Shown here: piece after piece, positions 18,568-26,990 of the stretch
Layout of the letters: every line of letters starts with the position of its first letter
Numbering within the stretch: the stretch's first letter is position 1
Origin: Acidobacteriota bacterium
Lineage (GTDB): Bacteria; Acidobacteriota; Terriglobia; Terriglobales; Acidobacteriaceae
Direction: 5' to 3'
DNA length: 64,000 nucleotides
NCBI GenBank assembly: GCA_031296105.1
Contig: JARLGJ010000048.1
Span: 1 to 64,000, forward strand
Notes under the pieces: model-generated
The model's database searches: none
Told to the model about the DNA's origin: nothing
The model's input: the letters and a program-made list of their open reading frames with translations, nothing else
Translations under genes and position numbers: made by a program

Positions 18568-18619
18568 AAAAACAGTACGGGCGCGGCCAGAACCGTTGTG
18601 GTCCGCGCGCCGCGCCCGT
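18568..18619 (-). terminator. Rho-independent terminator after ftsZ
   Basis: Perfect 11-base stem ACGGGCGCGGC / GCCGCGCCCGT (18577-18587 with 18609-18619). On the minus strand it is followed by ACTGTTTTT. It starts 11 bases after the ftsZ stop codon and closes the division-gene unit. Confidence 0.88.
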
Positions 18620-18630
18620 GCCTTGCAAGT

Positions 18631-19983
18631 TTAGTTCTGTTCGCTATTGCGTTTACGCAAATAGGCCGGAACGTCCAGTTCGCTGTGCTCGTCGGCCTCT
18701 TCCATATCCTCAAACGACGGCGCGGGCCGCGTGGGCTGCACCGCCTCCCACACCCGCGTCGGCGGAGGAGTGGCCGGAGCCTGTGGCGCGGCGGGCGGCG
18801 GCGGAGTGGGCCTCGCGGCTTCCTCCACGGGAAGCACCGCGGGAGCTTTTTCCTCCGCGGGCTCGTCCGCCAGCAGGTCTTCGCTCTGGAAGGCGTAGAT
18901 GGCGTCGGCCCGCCCGTTGATGCGCGGCTCCGGAGTTGGCCCCTGCAACTGCCTCATCTGCTGAATCGCCGCGGCCGCGCCGGTCAGAGAGCCCCGTGTG
19001 TGCGGACGCGCGTCGGCGCGGAAGCCGGTGGCGATCACCGTGATCTTCACTTCGTCCTTCATCTTCTCGTCCAGCACGGCGCCAAAGATGATGTTGGCGT
19101 CCTCGTGCGCGGCACTCTGGATGATCGTCGAAGCCTCATAGACCTCGGCCAGCTTCAGCGAACTCGATCCCGTAATGTTCAGCAGGATGCCGCGCGCGCC
19201 GTCGATGGCGCCGGCTTCCAGCAGCGGCGAGGCAATGGCCATCTGCGCCGCCTCCAGGGCGCGGCGTTCGCCCTTGCCCGAGGCCGTGCCCATCACCGCG
19301 TAGCCCATGCCCGCCATGATCGCCTTTACGTCGGCGAAGTCGCGGTTGATGATGCCGGGGATGGTGATGATGTCGGAAATGCCCTGCACCGCCTGGCGCA
19401 GAATGTCGTCGGCAATGCGGAACGACTCGAAGAAGCCCGCGTCCTGCGCCACCGCCAGCAGCTTTTCGTTCGGAATCACGATGACCGTGTCCACCGAATC
19501 GATCAGCTCGTTCATGCCGCGCTCCGCCTGATTCATGCGGCGCTTGCCTTCAAAAGCAAAGGGCTTGGTGACCACCGCCACCGTCAATGCGCCCATCTCG
19601 CTGGCCAGCGAGGCGATGATCGGCGCCGCGCCCGTTCCCGTGCCGCCGCCCAGGCCCGTGGTCACAAACACCATGTCCGCGCCTTCCAGCGTGGCAATAA
19701 TGCGGTCCGTGTCCTCCAGTGCCGCCTGGCGGCCCACCTCGGGATTGGCGCCCGCACCCAGCCCGTTGGTCAGCTTCACGCCCAGTTGCAGCTTCTTCGG
19801 CGCGCGCGACATCTGCAGAGCCTGCAAGTCCGTGTTGGCGGCGATGAACTCCACGCCCTCCACCCCGGTCTCGATCATGCGGTTCACCGCGTTGTTGCCG
19901 CCGCCGCCCACGCCGATCACCTTGATCTTGGCGTTGTTGCGGGGCTCTTCGTGAAACTGTATGCGGATGTCCTGCTCTTCCAT
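18631..19983 (-). CDS. ftsZ: Cell division protein FtsZ (450 aa)
   Basis: Tubulin-like GTPase that forms the division ring. The nucleotide loops [18 protein letters not shown] and [12 protein letters not shown] are intact, as is the T7-loop region ([14 protein letters not shown]). The globular domain is followed by a Pro/Glu/Ala-rich linker (residues 335-425) and the FtsA-binding tail [13 protein letters not shown] 19983 is chosen because AGGTGG precedes it and [14 protein letters not shown] is the usual lead-in. The open frame runs upstream over ftsA but is not conserved there. Confidence 0.98.
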   Translation of the reverse strand: MEEQDIRIQFHEEPRNNAKIKVIGVGGGGNNAVNRMIETGVEGVEFIAANTDLQALQMSRAPKKLQLGVKLTNGLGAGANPEVGRQAALEDTDRIIATLEGADMVFVTTGLGGGTGTGAAPIIASLASEMGALTVAVVTKPFAFEGKRRMNQAERGMNELIDSVDTVIVIPNEKLLAVAQDAGFFESFRIADDILRQAVQGISDIITIPGIINRDFADVKAIMAGMGYAVMGTASGKGERRALEAAQMAIASPLLEAGAIDGARGILLNITGSSSLKLAEVYEASTIIQSAAHEDANIIFGAVLDEKMKDEVKITVIATGFRADARPHTRGSLTGAAAAIQQMRQLQGPTPEPRINGRADAIYAFQSEDLLADEPAEEKAPAVLPVEEAARPTPPPPAAPQAPATPPPTRVWEAVQPTRPAPSFEDMEEADEHSELDVPAYLRKRNSEQN

Positions 19984-20021
19984 GCTTGCCACCTTTTCAC
20001 CGGCCCTGGGCCGCTCGATTC

Positions 20022-21245
20022 CTACTCCGAGCCGCCGCGCGCGAACAGCGCCCGCAGCCTGGCTCCAAATCCCATTTCTTCCTTGTTCCGCAGTACGCGC
20101 GTGCGCTGCGTGTAAAACACCATGCCGATAGCCGTGGCAAACTCCGGCTCCTGCAGCTCGGCCGGCATCTGCGCAATGCCCAGCGGCAATCCGATGCGCG
20201 TGGGCCGCCGCAGGATGTCTTCGCAGCTCTCGGTCAGGCTGGCCAGCCGCGCTCCGCCGCCGGTCAGGATGATGCCGCCGCCCAGCATGTCCAGCACGCC
20301 GGCGTGCTTCAGCATGTCGCGGCACATCTCCATCAGCTCCACCGCGCGCGGCTGCAGGATCTCTCCCAGATCGCGCTGCCGCATCATGCGCGGCGGGCGG
20401 TCGCCCACCGAGGGCACCTCAATCTCATTCTGCTCGGCAATGCGCGTCACCATGGAGCAGCCGAACTGCCGCTTCAGGTTCTCCGCCTCCAGCAGAGGCG
20501 TCTCCAGCCCGTAGGCCACGTCGCGGGTAAAGTTGATGCCGCCCAGCGGCACCACGCCCGAGTGCACCACCACGTCTTCCTGCACCACGCAGATGTCGCT
20601 GGTGCCAGCGCCAATGTCGATGACGGCCGCGCCCAGCTCGCGCTCATCGCGCCGCAGCACGCTCTCCGCGGCGGCCAGCGCCTCGTACACCGTGTCTTCC
20701 ACTTCCATGCCCGCGCGGTTCAAGGTGGAGATCACGTTCTGCACCGCCGAGTGCATGGCGGTGATTACGTGTACGTGCACCTCGAGCTGGCGGCCCATCA
20801 TGCCCACCGGCTGGCGCACGCCGTCCAACTCGTCCACCACGAACTCCTGCTGCAACAGATGCAGAATCTCGCGGTCGTCCGGCATGGTGATCTCGCGCGC
20901 CCGGTCGCCGGCGGCCTGTATGTCGGCCTGCGTAATCTCCCGCGCACGCGACCCCATGGCCACTCCGCCACGGCTGTTCAGCGAGCGGATATGCGGACCG
21001 CTGATGCCGACCACCGCCGATTCCAGGCTCAATCCACAAGCCTGCTCGGCCCGCGCCACCGCCTCGCTTACGCTGCGGCTCGCCGTCTCCAGATCCACAA
21101 TCACGCCGCGCCGCGTGCCGCCCGAAGGCGCCACGCCGTGTCCGCGGTAGCGCAGTCCCACGTCCGTGGTTTCCACCACCAGGACCACGGTCTTGGCGCT
21201 GCCCAGGTCGATTACGGTGATGATGTTGTCGTATCGCTTGCCCAT
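20022..21245 (-). CDS. ftsA: Cell division protein FtsA (407 aa)
   Basis: Actin-like ATPase that tethers FtsZ to the membrane. Visible motifs are the phosphate-1 loop [13 protein letters not shown], the SHS2/1C region ([20 protein letters not shown]), the phosphate-2 loop [16 protein letters not shown] and the adenosine motif [14 protein letters not shown]. The C-terminus ([14 protein letters not shown]) is an amphipathic helix that would bind the membrane. It lies 16 bases after ftsQ and 38 bases before ftsZ. Confidence 0.97.
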   Translation of the reverse strand: MGKRYDNIITVIDLGSAKTVVLVVETTDVGLRYRGHGVAPSGGTRRGVIVDLETASRSVSEAVARAEQACGLSLESAVVGISGPHIRSLNSRGGVAMGSRAREITQADIQAAGDRAREITMPDDREILHLLQQEFVVDELDGVRQPVGMMGRQLEVHVHVITAMHSAVQNVISTLNRAGMEVEDTVYEALAAAESVLRRDERELGAAVIDIGAGTSDICVVQEDVVVHSGVVPLGGINFTRDVAYGLETPLLEAENLKRQFGCSMVTRIAEQNEIEVPSVGDRPPRMMRQRDLGEILQPRAVELMEMCRDMLKHAGVLDMLGGGIILTGGGARLASLTESCEDILRRPTRIGLPLGIAQMPAELQEPEFATAIGMVFYTQRTRVLRNKEEMGFGARLRALFARGGSE

Positions 21246-21261
21246 TTTTCCAGCTTTTTAG

Positions 21262-22359
21262 TTAGTGCTTCTTCAACGCCGCTTTCGGCGCCGGATTGGA
21301 AACCGTTTTCTTTGCGGCCGGCTTCTTTGCCACCGCCGCGTGCTTCTTCTTTTCCTGCGGCTTGTCCTGCGCCTTGGCTTCCGCGGCAGGCGCAGCAGCC
21401 GCGGCCGGCGGCGCCGGAGACGCGGTGTCGGGATTCAAAATCACCTGCGGCTCGTAGCGCAGGTCCACCGATCTCAGCTTACCGTGCTCCTGCTCCCACT
21501 TTTGCACATTGGAGAGGAAGAACACGAAGTGCGAGTAATAATTCCCGGTGCCCATGTGCAGCAGAACCGGCGCGCTGCCCCCTTTGGCCAGCACCCGCAC
21601 GTCCTCCGGGTCGCTCAGGTCCACCTCTTCCACGTCGCGCGAGTACTGCACCTTCACGCCCGGCCCGTTATCCAGCTCGCGGATCAGCCGCGTGTAGAGC
21701 TTCACCCGCGCCGCGCGCGTGCTCAAGGGCTCCGCCTCGCTCATGTTCAGCATCACCGGAAACGAAAAGTTCCGCCCCGGCGGATTGTCCATCAGAATGC
21801 CATTGGCGTCCACCAGCACCACGCGATCCGGCAGCGCGGCAAAGGCCACCGGCGTGCGCTCCTTCACCATCACCCGCAAATGGTTGGGCCACAGACGCGC
21901 CACCGCCGCCGACTCCACCCAGGGAATGCGCTCCAGCGACTGCTTCTGCTCGTTCAGCGCGATCTTGAAAATGTTGCGTCCCACCAGCCCGTGCATCTGC
22001 GCCACAATCTGCGCGTGCGCGTTGGGCGTATCGCCCAGCACTTCAATACTGTCGTCGGCCGTCACGCGGAAGCGCGCAGAGGTCATCAGGTAGGTGTACG
22101 TCTCGTATCCGCCGCCGCCCAGCACCGCCAAGGTCAGCACAATGCCCAGAATCAGGCGCACCCGCGCCGCCGTCCGGGATGCCAGCTTGCCCTTGCGCAC
22201 CGGCACCCGCCGCGAGGCTCGCCGGAATTGTTGCTCGTCTTCTTCCCCGTCGTCCTCGGTCAATCCGGCGTCCAGCGGCAAGGCGTCGTCCGTGTAGCGG
22301 CGTCCGCCCGAGCTGCGCCGGTAAAAGGGATCGTCGGAAGTTGGCTGGTTTCGCGCCAT
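21262..22359 (-). CDS. ftsQ: Cell division protein FtsQ/DivIB (365 aa)
   Basis: Bitopic divisome protein. A cytoplasmic arginine-rich head (residues 1-65) is followed by one membrane helix (RLILGIVLTLAVLGGGGYETYTYL), a POTRA domain (SIEVLGDTPNAHAQIVAQMHGLVGRNIF...IPWVESAAVARLWPNHLRVMVKERTPVAF) and the FtsQ beta domain. The C-terminus is an unusual Ala/Lys/Pro-rich tail (residues 310-365, KKKHAAVAKKPAAKK pattern), not part of the known fold and perhaps a wall-binding extension like the PBP linker nearby. Confidence 0.93.
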   Translation of the reverse strand: MARNQPTSDDPFYRRSSGGRRYTDDALPLDAGLTEDDGEEDEQQFRRASRRVPVRKGKLASRTAARVRLILGIVLTLAVLGGGGYETYTYLMTSARFRVTADDSIEVLGDTPNAHAQIVAQMHGLVGRNIFKIALNEQKQSLERIPWVESAAVARLWPNHLRVMVKERTPVAFAALPDRVVLVDANGILMDNPPGRNFSFPVMLNMSEAEPLSTRAARVKLYTRLIRELDNGPGVKVQYSRDVEEVDLSDPEDVRVLAKGGSAPVLLHMGTGNYYSHFVFFLSNVQKWEQEHGKLRSVDLRYEPQVILNPDTASPAPPAAAAAPAAEAKAQDKPQEKKKHAAVAKKPAAKKTVSNPAPKAALKKH

Positions 22360-22692
22360 GAATAAATAGGGTTCGGGCGCAGCGCGCCTTATCCGCTCAC
22401 TATACCTGTTTCTTCCCAGCCGCCGGAGAGTGACTATCCAGAGTCCTCCGCCGGGAATTTGCCGCCGTCCCTACGTGTGGGCCGCGAATTGCACCGTACA
22501 TCACGCAGAAAGTACATACACAGCCGCTTGTGGCGGCCGATCTGCCTCACAATCTCACTTTCCTGACGGTGCCCCATTCAAGCCCGCAGTTGGCTTGAGT
22601 GGGAACCTCTTCACACGACGTTGTCATCCTGAACGCAGTTGGCGCGCGCAGCGTACCAACAAAGTCGAAGGCCCCCTATCGCAAAACCAAAC
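22360..22692. other. Intergenic region between murC and ftsQ with a hairpin repeat
   Basis: No gene seen. A hairpin repeat lies at 22572-22603: CCCCATTCAAGCC, a seven-base loop, then GGCTTGAGTGGG. A near-identical copy is at 24863-24894. After it comes a TCATCCTGAACG-type segment (22624 on) related to sequence at 24918. The promoter for ftsQ would have to be here, or transcription comes through from murC. Confidence 0.6.
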
Positions 22693-24087
22693 TTAGGCCT
22701 TCGCCCGCAACGCCTCCACAATGCGCGGACCCAGTTGCGACACCGAGCCCGCGCCCAAGGTCAGAATCACATCGCCCGGCCGCGCCTGCTCCACCACGGC
22801 TTCAATCGCTGCGTCAAAGCCGGCGGCAAACTCCGCCGGACGCTCGCCGCGGCAGCGCACCTGCCTGGCCAGGGCCAATCCGCTTACGCCGGCAATCGGC
22901 TGTTCGCTGGCGGCATACACATCCAGCACCAGCACGCGATCGGCATCCGGAAACGCCGACTTGAAATCGTCCATCAGCAGGTACGTGCGCGTGTAGCGAT
23001 GCGGCTGGAAGATGACATGAATCTTTCCTTCCGCGCCCAGCCATTGCCGCGCCGCCGCCAGGGTGGCGCGAATCTCCGTGGGATGGTGTCCGTAGTCGTC
23101 CACCACGCGAATGCCGTTGGCTTCGCCCTTCAACTGGAAGCGCCGGTCCACGCCGCGGAACTGCGCCAGGCCTTTGCGGATCAGCTCCACTGGAACTTCC
23201 AGGGCCAGGCCCACGCCGATGGCGGCCGTCGCGTTCAAAATATTGTGTGCGCCGGGCACGAACAGTTGAAAGCGCCCCAGTTCCTCACCGCGCAGGCTGA
23301 CGGCAAACGAGTTGTGCATCCCCTCGTGCGTCACCTCGGTCTGCACGTCGTAAGCGCGCAGCGTGGCGTCTTCGCCGGTGCCGTAGTCCAGCACGCGCCG
23401 CTCCACGCGCGGCAAGATGGCACGCAGCATTTCGTTGTCGGCGCAGGCCACCACCGTGCCGTAGAAGGGCACGCGGTCCATGAACTCGACGAACGTGTTC
23501 TCCACGTCGGCCATGTCGCGATAACAATCCATGTGCTCGCGGTCGATGTTCGTGACCACCGACAGAATCGGCGAGAGCTTGAGGAACGAGCGGTCGCTCT
23601 CATCGGCCTCCGCCACCAGGTACTGCGAGGTGCCCAGCCGCGCGTTCGATCCCATCGAGTCCACGCGTCCGCCCACCACGACCGTGGGATCGAGCTCGCC
23701 GGCGGCCAGCACGGCGGCCACCATGCTGGTGGTCGTCGTCTTGCCGTGCATGCCGGCCACGGCGATGCCGTACTTCAGGCGCATCAACTCGGCCAGCATC
23801 TCGGCGCGTTGAATGACCGGCAAGTGCAGCCGCCGCGCCTCGGCCACCTCGGGATTTTCCTGCGAAATGGCGGAGCTGGTCACGACGACTTCCGCGCCGT
23901 GCACGTTGGTGGCGGCGTGGCCGACAAAGATCTGCGCGCCCAGCTTGCTGAGCCGCTCGGTGGTGGGAGAGTTCTTGAGGTCGGAGCCGCTGACGCCGTA
24001 GCCCAGCGTGAGCAGCACTTCGGCAATACCGCTCATGCCGATGCCGCCGATGCCGACAAAGTGGATGCGTTGAATCTTGGCAAACAT
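22693..24087 (-). CDS. murC: UDP-N-acetylmuramate--L-alanine ligase (464 aa)
   Basis: Adds L-alanine to UDP-MurNAc with ATP in the cytoplasm. The N-terminal Rossmann motif is IHFVGIGGIGMSGIAEVL, the ATP loop AGMHGKTTTTSM, with the central VTNIDREHMDCY and GVDRRFQLKG, and VVDDYGHHPTEIRATL and IFQPHRYTRT in the C-terminal half. Length is typical. It heads the minus-strand division block murC-ftsQ-ftsA-ftsZ. murG, murD, ftsW and other dcw genes would lie elsewhere, since the genes upstream here are unrelated. Confidence 0.97.
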   Translation of the reverse strand: MFAKIQRIHFVGIGGIGMSGIAEVLLTLGYGVSGSDLKNSPTTERLSKLGAQIFVGHAATNVHGAEVVVTSSAISQENPEVAEARRLHLPVIQRAEMLAELMRLKYGIAVAGMHGKTTTTSMVAAVLAAGELDPTVVVGGRVDSMGSNARLGTSQYLVAEADESDRSFLKLSPILSVVTNIDREHMDCYRDMADVENTFVEFMDRVPFYGTVVACADNEMLRAILPRVERRVLDYGTGEDATLRAYDVQTEVTHEGMHNSFAVSLRGEELGRFQLFVPGAHNILNATAAIGVGLALEVPVELIRKGLAQFRGVDRRFQLKGEANGIRVVDDYGHHPTEIRATLAAARQWLGAEGKIHVIFQPHRYTRTYLLMDDFKSAFPDADRVLVLDVYAASEQPIAGVSGLALARQVRCRGERPAEFAAGFDAAIEAVVEQARPGDVILTLGAGSVSQLGPRIVEALRAKA

Positions 24088-24151
24088 ACGTTATGAATTG
24101 TACGGCACCGGGCACGGCCTACACGAGGTGGACGTTTTCCGTCTCCATGGT

Positions 24152-24194
24152 GTGCCCCAGGTTCGGCGCGCGCCTTTTGCGCGGCTAACCTGGG
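24152..24194 (+). repeat. CCCAGGTT-family repeat upstream of murC
   Basis: Full copy: GTGCCCCAGGTTCGGCGCGC, then GCGGCTAACCTGGG. It fills the short gap between murC (start 24087) and the nuclease-like gene (stop 24222). Confidence 0.85.
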
Positions 24195-24221
24195 CCGTAG
24201 CCCGGCTTGTTCAGATTTTCC

Positions 24222-24758
24222 TTACGCGAGGTGGACGTTTTCTTCCTGCTCGGCGGCGGCAATGCCCTCGGGCAGCGCGCCCCCGTTGTAGGCGGCCATG
24301 CGGTTCTTCCACTTGAGGAAGTCGCCGATGCGCTGCGGCTCGATGCGCACTTCCACGCGCCGCAGACTGGCCAGCAGCAGACTCATCTCGTTCATCAGCC
24401 CTTCGGCCTCGCGCAGCTTGCGCAGGCCGCGCTTCACAGGCTTCAGCCCGCGCCCGTCCGCCTCCAGCAGTCCCCAGCCCTTGGGCAGTTCTTCTACCTT
24501 CAGCATTCCCGCCGGCGCGGCAAACAAACGCTCGTTGCCCAGGGCAATGGAGGGATCCTTGCGCCAGGGCTTGGCGGCATCGGCCAGAAAATCCGCGCGG
24601 CTCACCTTGCACTCGATGAGGATGGAGTGGTTCTTCGCCTTCCAGCCAATGGCGTCCGGCATCTCGCCGCTGGAGCACCCTTGCTCGCTGAGCACGATGT
24701 CGCAGCGCTGCCGGCGCAGCCACGCCTCCGCCATCTTGATGAGCCGCTCGTGAGTCAT
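24222..24758 (-). CDS. Predicted PD-(D/E)XK-type nuclease-fold protein (178 aa)
   Basis: No named family recognised. The segment GEMPDAIGW followed about 14 residues later by ILIECKVSRADFLAD reads as a restriction-enzyme-type active site: D35, E49 and K51 with C50 between (PD...ExK). A helix-rich N-terminus (THERLIKMAEAWLRRQRCDIV) precedes it, as in many such nucleases. The C-terminal half is basic and helical. No methylase or helicase partner is adjacent. Its neighbours are murC downstream and the arg cluster upstream, and it appears to be a lone gene between repeat blocks. The catalytic call is inference from the motif spacing. Confidence 0.65.
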   Translation of the reverse strand: MTHERLIKMAEAWLRRQRCDIVLSEQGCSSGEMPDAIGWKAKNHSILIECKVSRADFLADAAKPWRKDPSIALGNERLFAAPAGMLKVEELPKGWGLLEADGRGLKPVKRGLRKLREAEGLMNEMSLLLASLRRVEVRIEPQRIGDFLKWKNRMAAYNGGALPEGIAAAEQEENVHLA

Positions 24759-25254
24759 AGAATTTTTATCTCACAAGAATTTGCGGCAGGCGATAGCAAG
24801 AAGGTTTCGGAGGTTTCGGAGGTTTCGGAGGTTTCGGACAAAAGAATATAAACTTTGCGGTGCCCCATTCAAGCCCGCTGTTGGCTTGAGTGGGAAAAAC
24901 AATTTCCCTCACACGACGTGTCATCCTGACGCGCAGCGGAAGGCCCCCGGCGCGGTCGGCAGTAAGGACGCCGCCCAAAGGTCACCCGGTCGAAAATTTC
25001 CAGTGCCAACTTCCCGGCAGAAGTGACCATGGCACAGCACTGCCTATTTCCTCCGCGCAGGGATCCTTCCCGGTGGATGCATGCGTGTGCATGCATCCAC
25101 CATTCAGGATGACACCACAGAGGCAAAAACAAGAACAACGGCAAAAACAACAACCCCACCCCAGCAACAGCGGCTGGAGTGGGGCACCCGGTGAGTGGTT
25201 TTGGTGTTGCTCTTACCTTGAGACTTTGAAACTCTGAAACCTTGAAACCGTAGT
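24759..25254. repeat. Mosaic of dispersed repeats downstream of argJ
   Basis: No gene seen. In order: four perfect tandem GGTTTCGGA units (24803-24838); a CCCCATTCAAGCC hairpin (24863-24894); a segment with GGCAGAAGTGACC and TTCAGGATGACACC (about 25015-25112); a CAAAAACAAGAACAA-type A-rich stretch; a second hairpin made of CCCCACCCCAGC and GCTGGAGTGGGG (25159-25187); and a degraded GAAACCTTGAAACC tail (to 25248). Parts of the same series recur at 44810-45066. Confidence 0.75.
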
Positions 25255-26457
25255 CTACGTCGAGTAATCCGCGTTAATGTGCACGTACTCCACGGTCAGG
25301 TCGCAGGTTAAAAACTGCAGAGACGTTTTTCCCCGTCCCAGTTCCACCTTGATCTCGTACTCCGGCAGCTTCAGGTACTCGTGCGCCTTCTTCTCATCGA
25401 ATGGGTGCGCCATACCCTTCTTGCACACCTGCTGCGCACCGATGTAGATGTTCACCTTCCCCGGATCGATGGCCACGCCGCTCTTGCCTACCGAGGACAG
25501 AATGCGTCCCCAGTTTGGATCGCAGCCCGCCCACGCGGTCTTCACCAGCGGTGAGTTGGCAATCGAGCGCGCAATCGTCCGCGCCTCTTCCAAGGACTTC
25601 GTCTGTGTAATCTGCAAGCGCACCAGGTGCTGCGCGCCTTCGCCGTCGCGCACTACCTGCTCGGCCAGCGAGGCGCAGATTTCGTGCAGCGCCGTGGCAA
25701 ACTTCTTCTCCACCGCAGACAGCTTCACCTTGCTGGCACCGCTGGCCAAGAGCAGCACCGTGTCATTGGTGGAGGTGTCACCGTCCACGCTGATGGCGTT
25801 GAACGTGGTGTCCACCGCCGTCTTCAGCGCGGTCTGCAACTCCCCTGGCTCGGCGTCGAGATCGGTGAAGAGGTACACCAGCATGGTGGCCATGTTGGGA
25901 TGGATCATCCCCGAGCCTTTGCAAACGCCGGCGATGCGCACCGTCTTTTTGCCCGCGGCAAATTCCGCCGAGGCCAGCTTCATGCGCGTATCGGTGGTCA
26001 TGATGGCCGTGGCGAATTGCTTCAGCGCATCTTCGCTCGCGGCGCGCGCGGCCACCACCTCGGGAATCGCGTGGACCAGCTTCTCCAACGGCAGCGGCAC
26101 GCCGATGATTCCCGTCGAGCTGGGAATCACAAACTCCGGCGCGGCTTCCAGAACCTTGCCCAGCGCGGAGCAGCTATCCTTGGACACCTGCAAGCCCGCC
26201 GGGCCGGTGGCGCAGTTGGCGTTGCCGGCGTTCACCAGCACGGCGCGCACGCGGCCTTTGGTCTTTTTGATGTGCGCCCGGCCCACTTCCACCGGCGCGG
26301 CCGCCACGCGGTTGCGGGTGAACATCACCGCCGCCGAAGCGCCCAAAGGAGCTTCGGCCAGCGCCACATCGGTGCGTCCGCTGGCCTTGATGCCTGCCTT
26401 AACGGCCGACCATAAAAATCCCTGCGGCAGAAATACCGCTTCTTCCGGTCCGTGCAC
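25255..26457 (-). CDS. argJ: Glutamate N-acetyltransferase / ornithine acetyltransferase ArgJ (400 aa)
   Basis: Recycles the acetyl group from N-acetylornithine to glutamate, and in the bifunctional form also uses acetyl-CoA. The self-cleavage site is present (GMIHPNMATMLVYLFTD, with Thr of MATML as the new N-terminal nucleophile). Also seen: VKAGIKASGRTDVAL, AVLVNAGNANCATG, VDTTFNAISVDGDTSTNDTV and GCDPNWGRI. GTG 26457 is chosen because GGAGAAA precedes it and the family N-terminus begins there. It begins two bases after the argA stop. It ends the arg operon. Confidence 0.95.
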   Translation of the reverse strand: MHGPEEAVFLPQGFLWSAVKAGIKASGRTDVALAEAPLGASAAVMFTRNRVAAAPVEVGRAHIKKTKGRVRAVLVNAGNANCATGPAGLQVSKDSCSALGKVLEAAPEFVIPSSTGIIGVPLPLEKLVHAIPEVVAARAASEDALKQFATAIMTTDTRMKLASAEFAAGKKTVRIAGVCKGSGMIHPNMATMLVYLFTDLDAEPGELQTALKTAVDTTFNAISVDGDTSTNDTVLLLASGASKVKLSAVEKKFATALHEICASLAEQVVRDGEGAQHLVRLQITQTKSLEEARTIARSIANSPLVKTAWAGCDPNWGRILSSVGKSGVAIDPGKVNIYIGAQQVCKKGMAHPFDEKKAHEYLKLPEYEIKVELGRGKTSLQFLTCDLTVEYVHINADYST

Positions 26458-26459
26458 GA

Positions 26460-26990
26460 TTATTTCTCCAATTTGATGAGCGGCTGCCGCAGACGCAAAG
26501 ACAACTGCGCCGGACGCGGCAGAATGGCGAACTGCGGCAGCTCGCCGCGGTACATGGCGACTTCGTCGCATTCATGCAGCTTCGGGCAGTTGGCACAGTC
26601 CTTGTAGATTTTGTCGGGCAACTCTTCGCGCTTCGCCTCCAAAAAACCGAGGTGGCCGAAGAACTCCGGAATACGCGTGAACAAACACACGCACTGCACG
26701 TGATGCGACTCGGCTTCTTCCAGCAGCGCGTCCACCACCAGGCGTCCCGCGCCGCGTCCCTTGGCCTGCGGCCACACGGCAATGGAGCGGATCTCCGCCA
26801 GGTGGGTGCCGTAAAGGTGCAACGCGCCGCATCCCAGCAGCGCGTCGCCTTCCACAACCACGGTAAAGTCGCGTATGTTCTCGTAAATCTCCGGCAGAGA
26901 GCGCGGCAGCAGCGTCATGTCGCCGCTGTAATCGGCAATCAAATCGCGCAGTTGTTCCGCGTCCGGCAGAATGGCTTTACGCGTGTACAT
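26460..26990 (-). CDS. argA: Short-form N-acetylglutamate synthase, GNAT family (176 aa)
   Basis: Acetylates glutamate with acetyl-CoA, the entry step of arginine synthesis. It is a stand-alone GNAT domain: acetyl-CoA loop IAVWPQAKGRGAGRLVVDALLEEAE and the family's C-terminal LFTRIPEFFGHLGFLEAKREELPDKIYKDCANCPKLHECDEVAMY, as in the short NAGS proteins that lack the amino-acid-kinase domain. The cysteine group C-x2-C-x5-C may bind metal. ATG 26990 has GAGGACA before it and overlaps the argH end by 14 bases; an upstream TTG (27002) is less likely. Confidence 0.9.
   Translation of the reverse strand: MYTRKAILPDAEQLRDLIADYSGDMTLLPRSLPEIYENIRDFTVVVEGDALLGCGALHLYGTHLAEIRSIAVWPQAKGRGAGRLVVDALLEEAESHHVQCVCLFTRIPEFFGHLGFLEAKREELPDKIYKDCANCPKLHECDEVAMYRGELPQFAILPRPAQLSLRLRQPLIKLEK

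Noticed and set aside
24803-24838. CRISPR array
   Set aside because: Nine-base units without spacers; no cas genes in the window.
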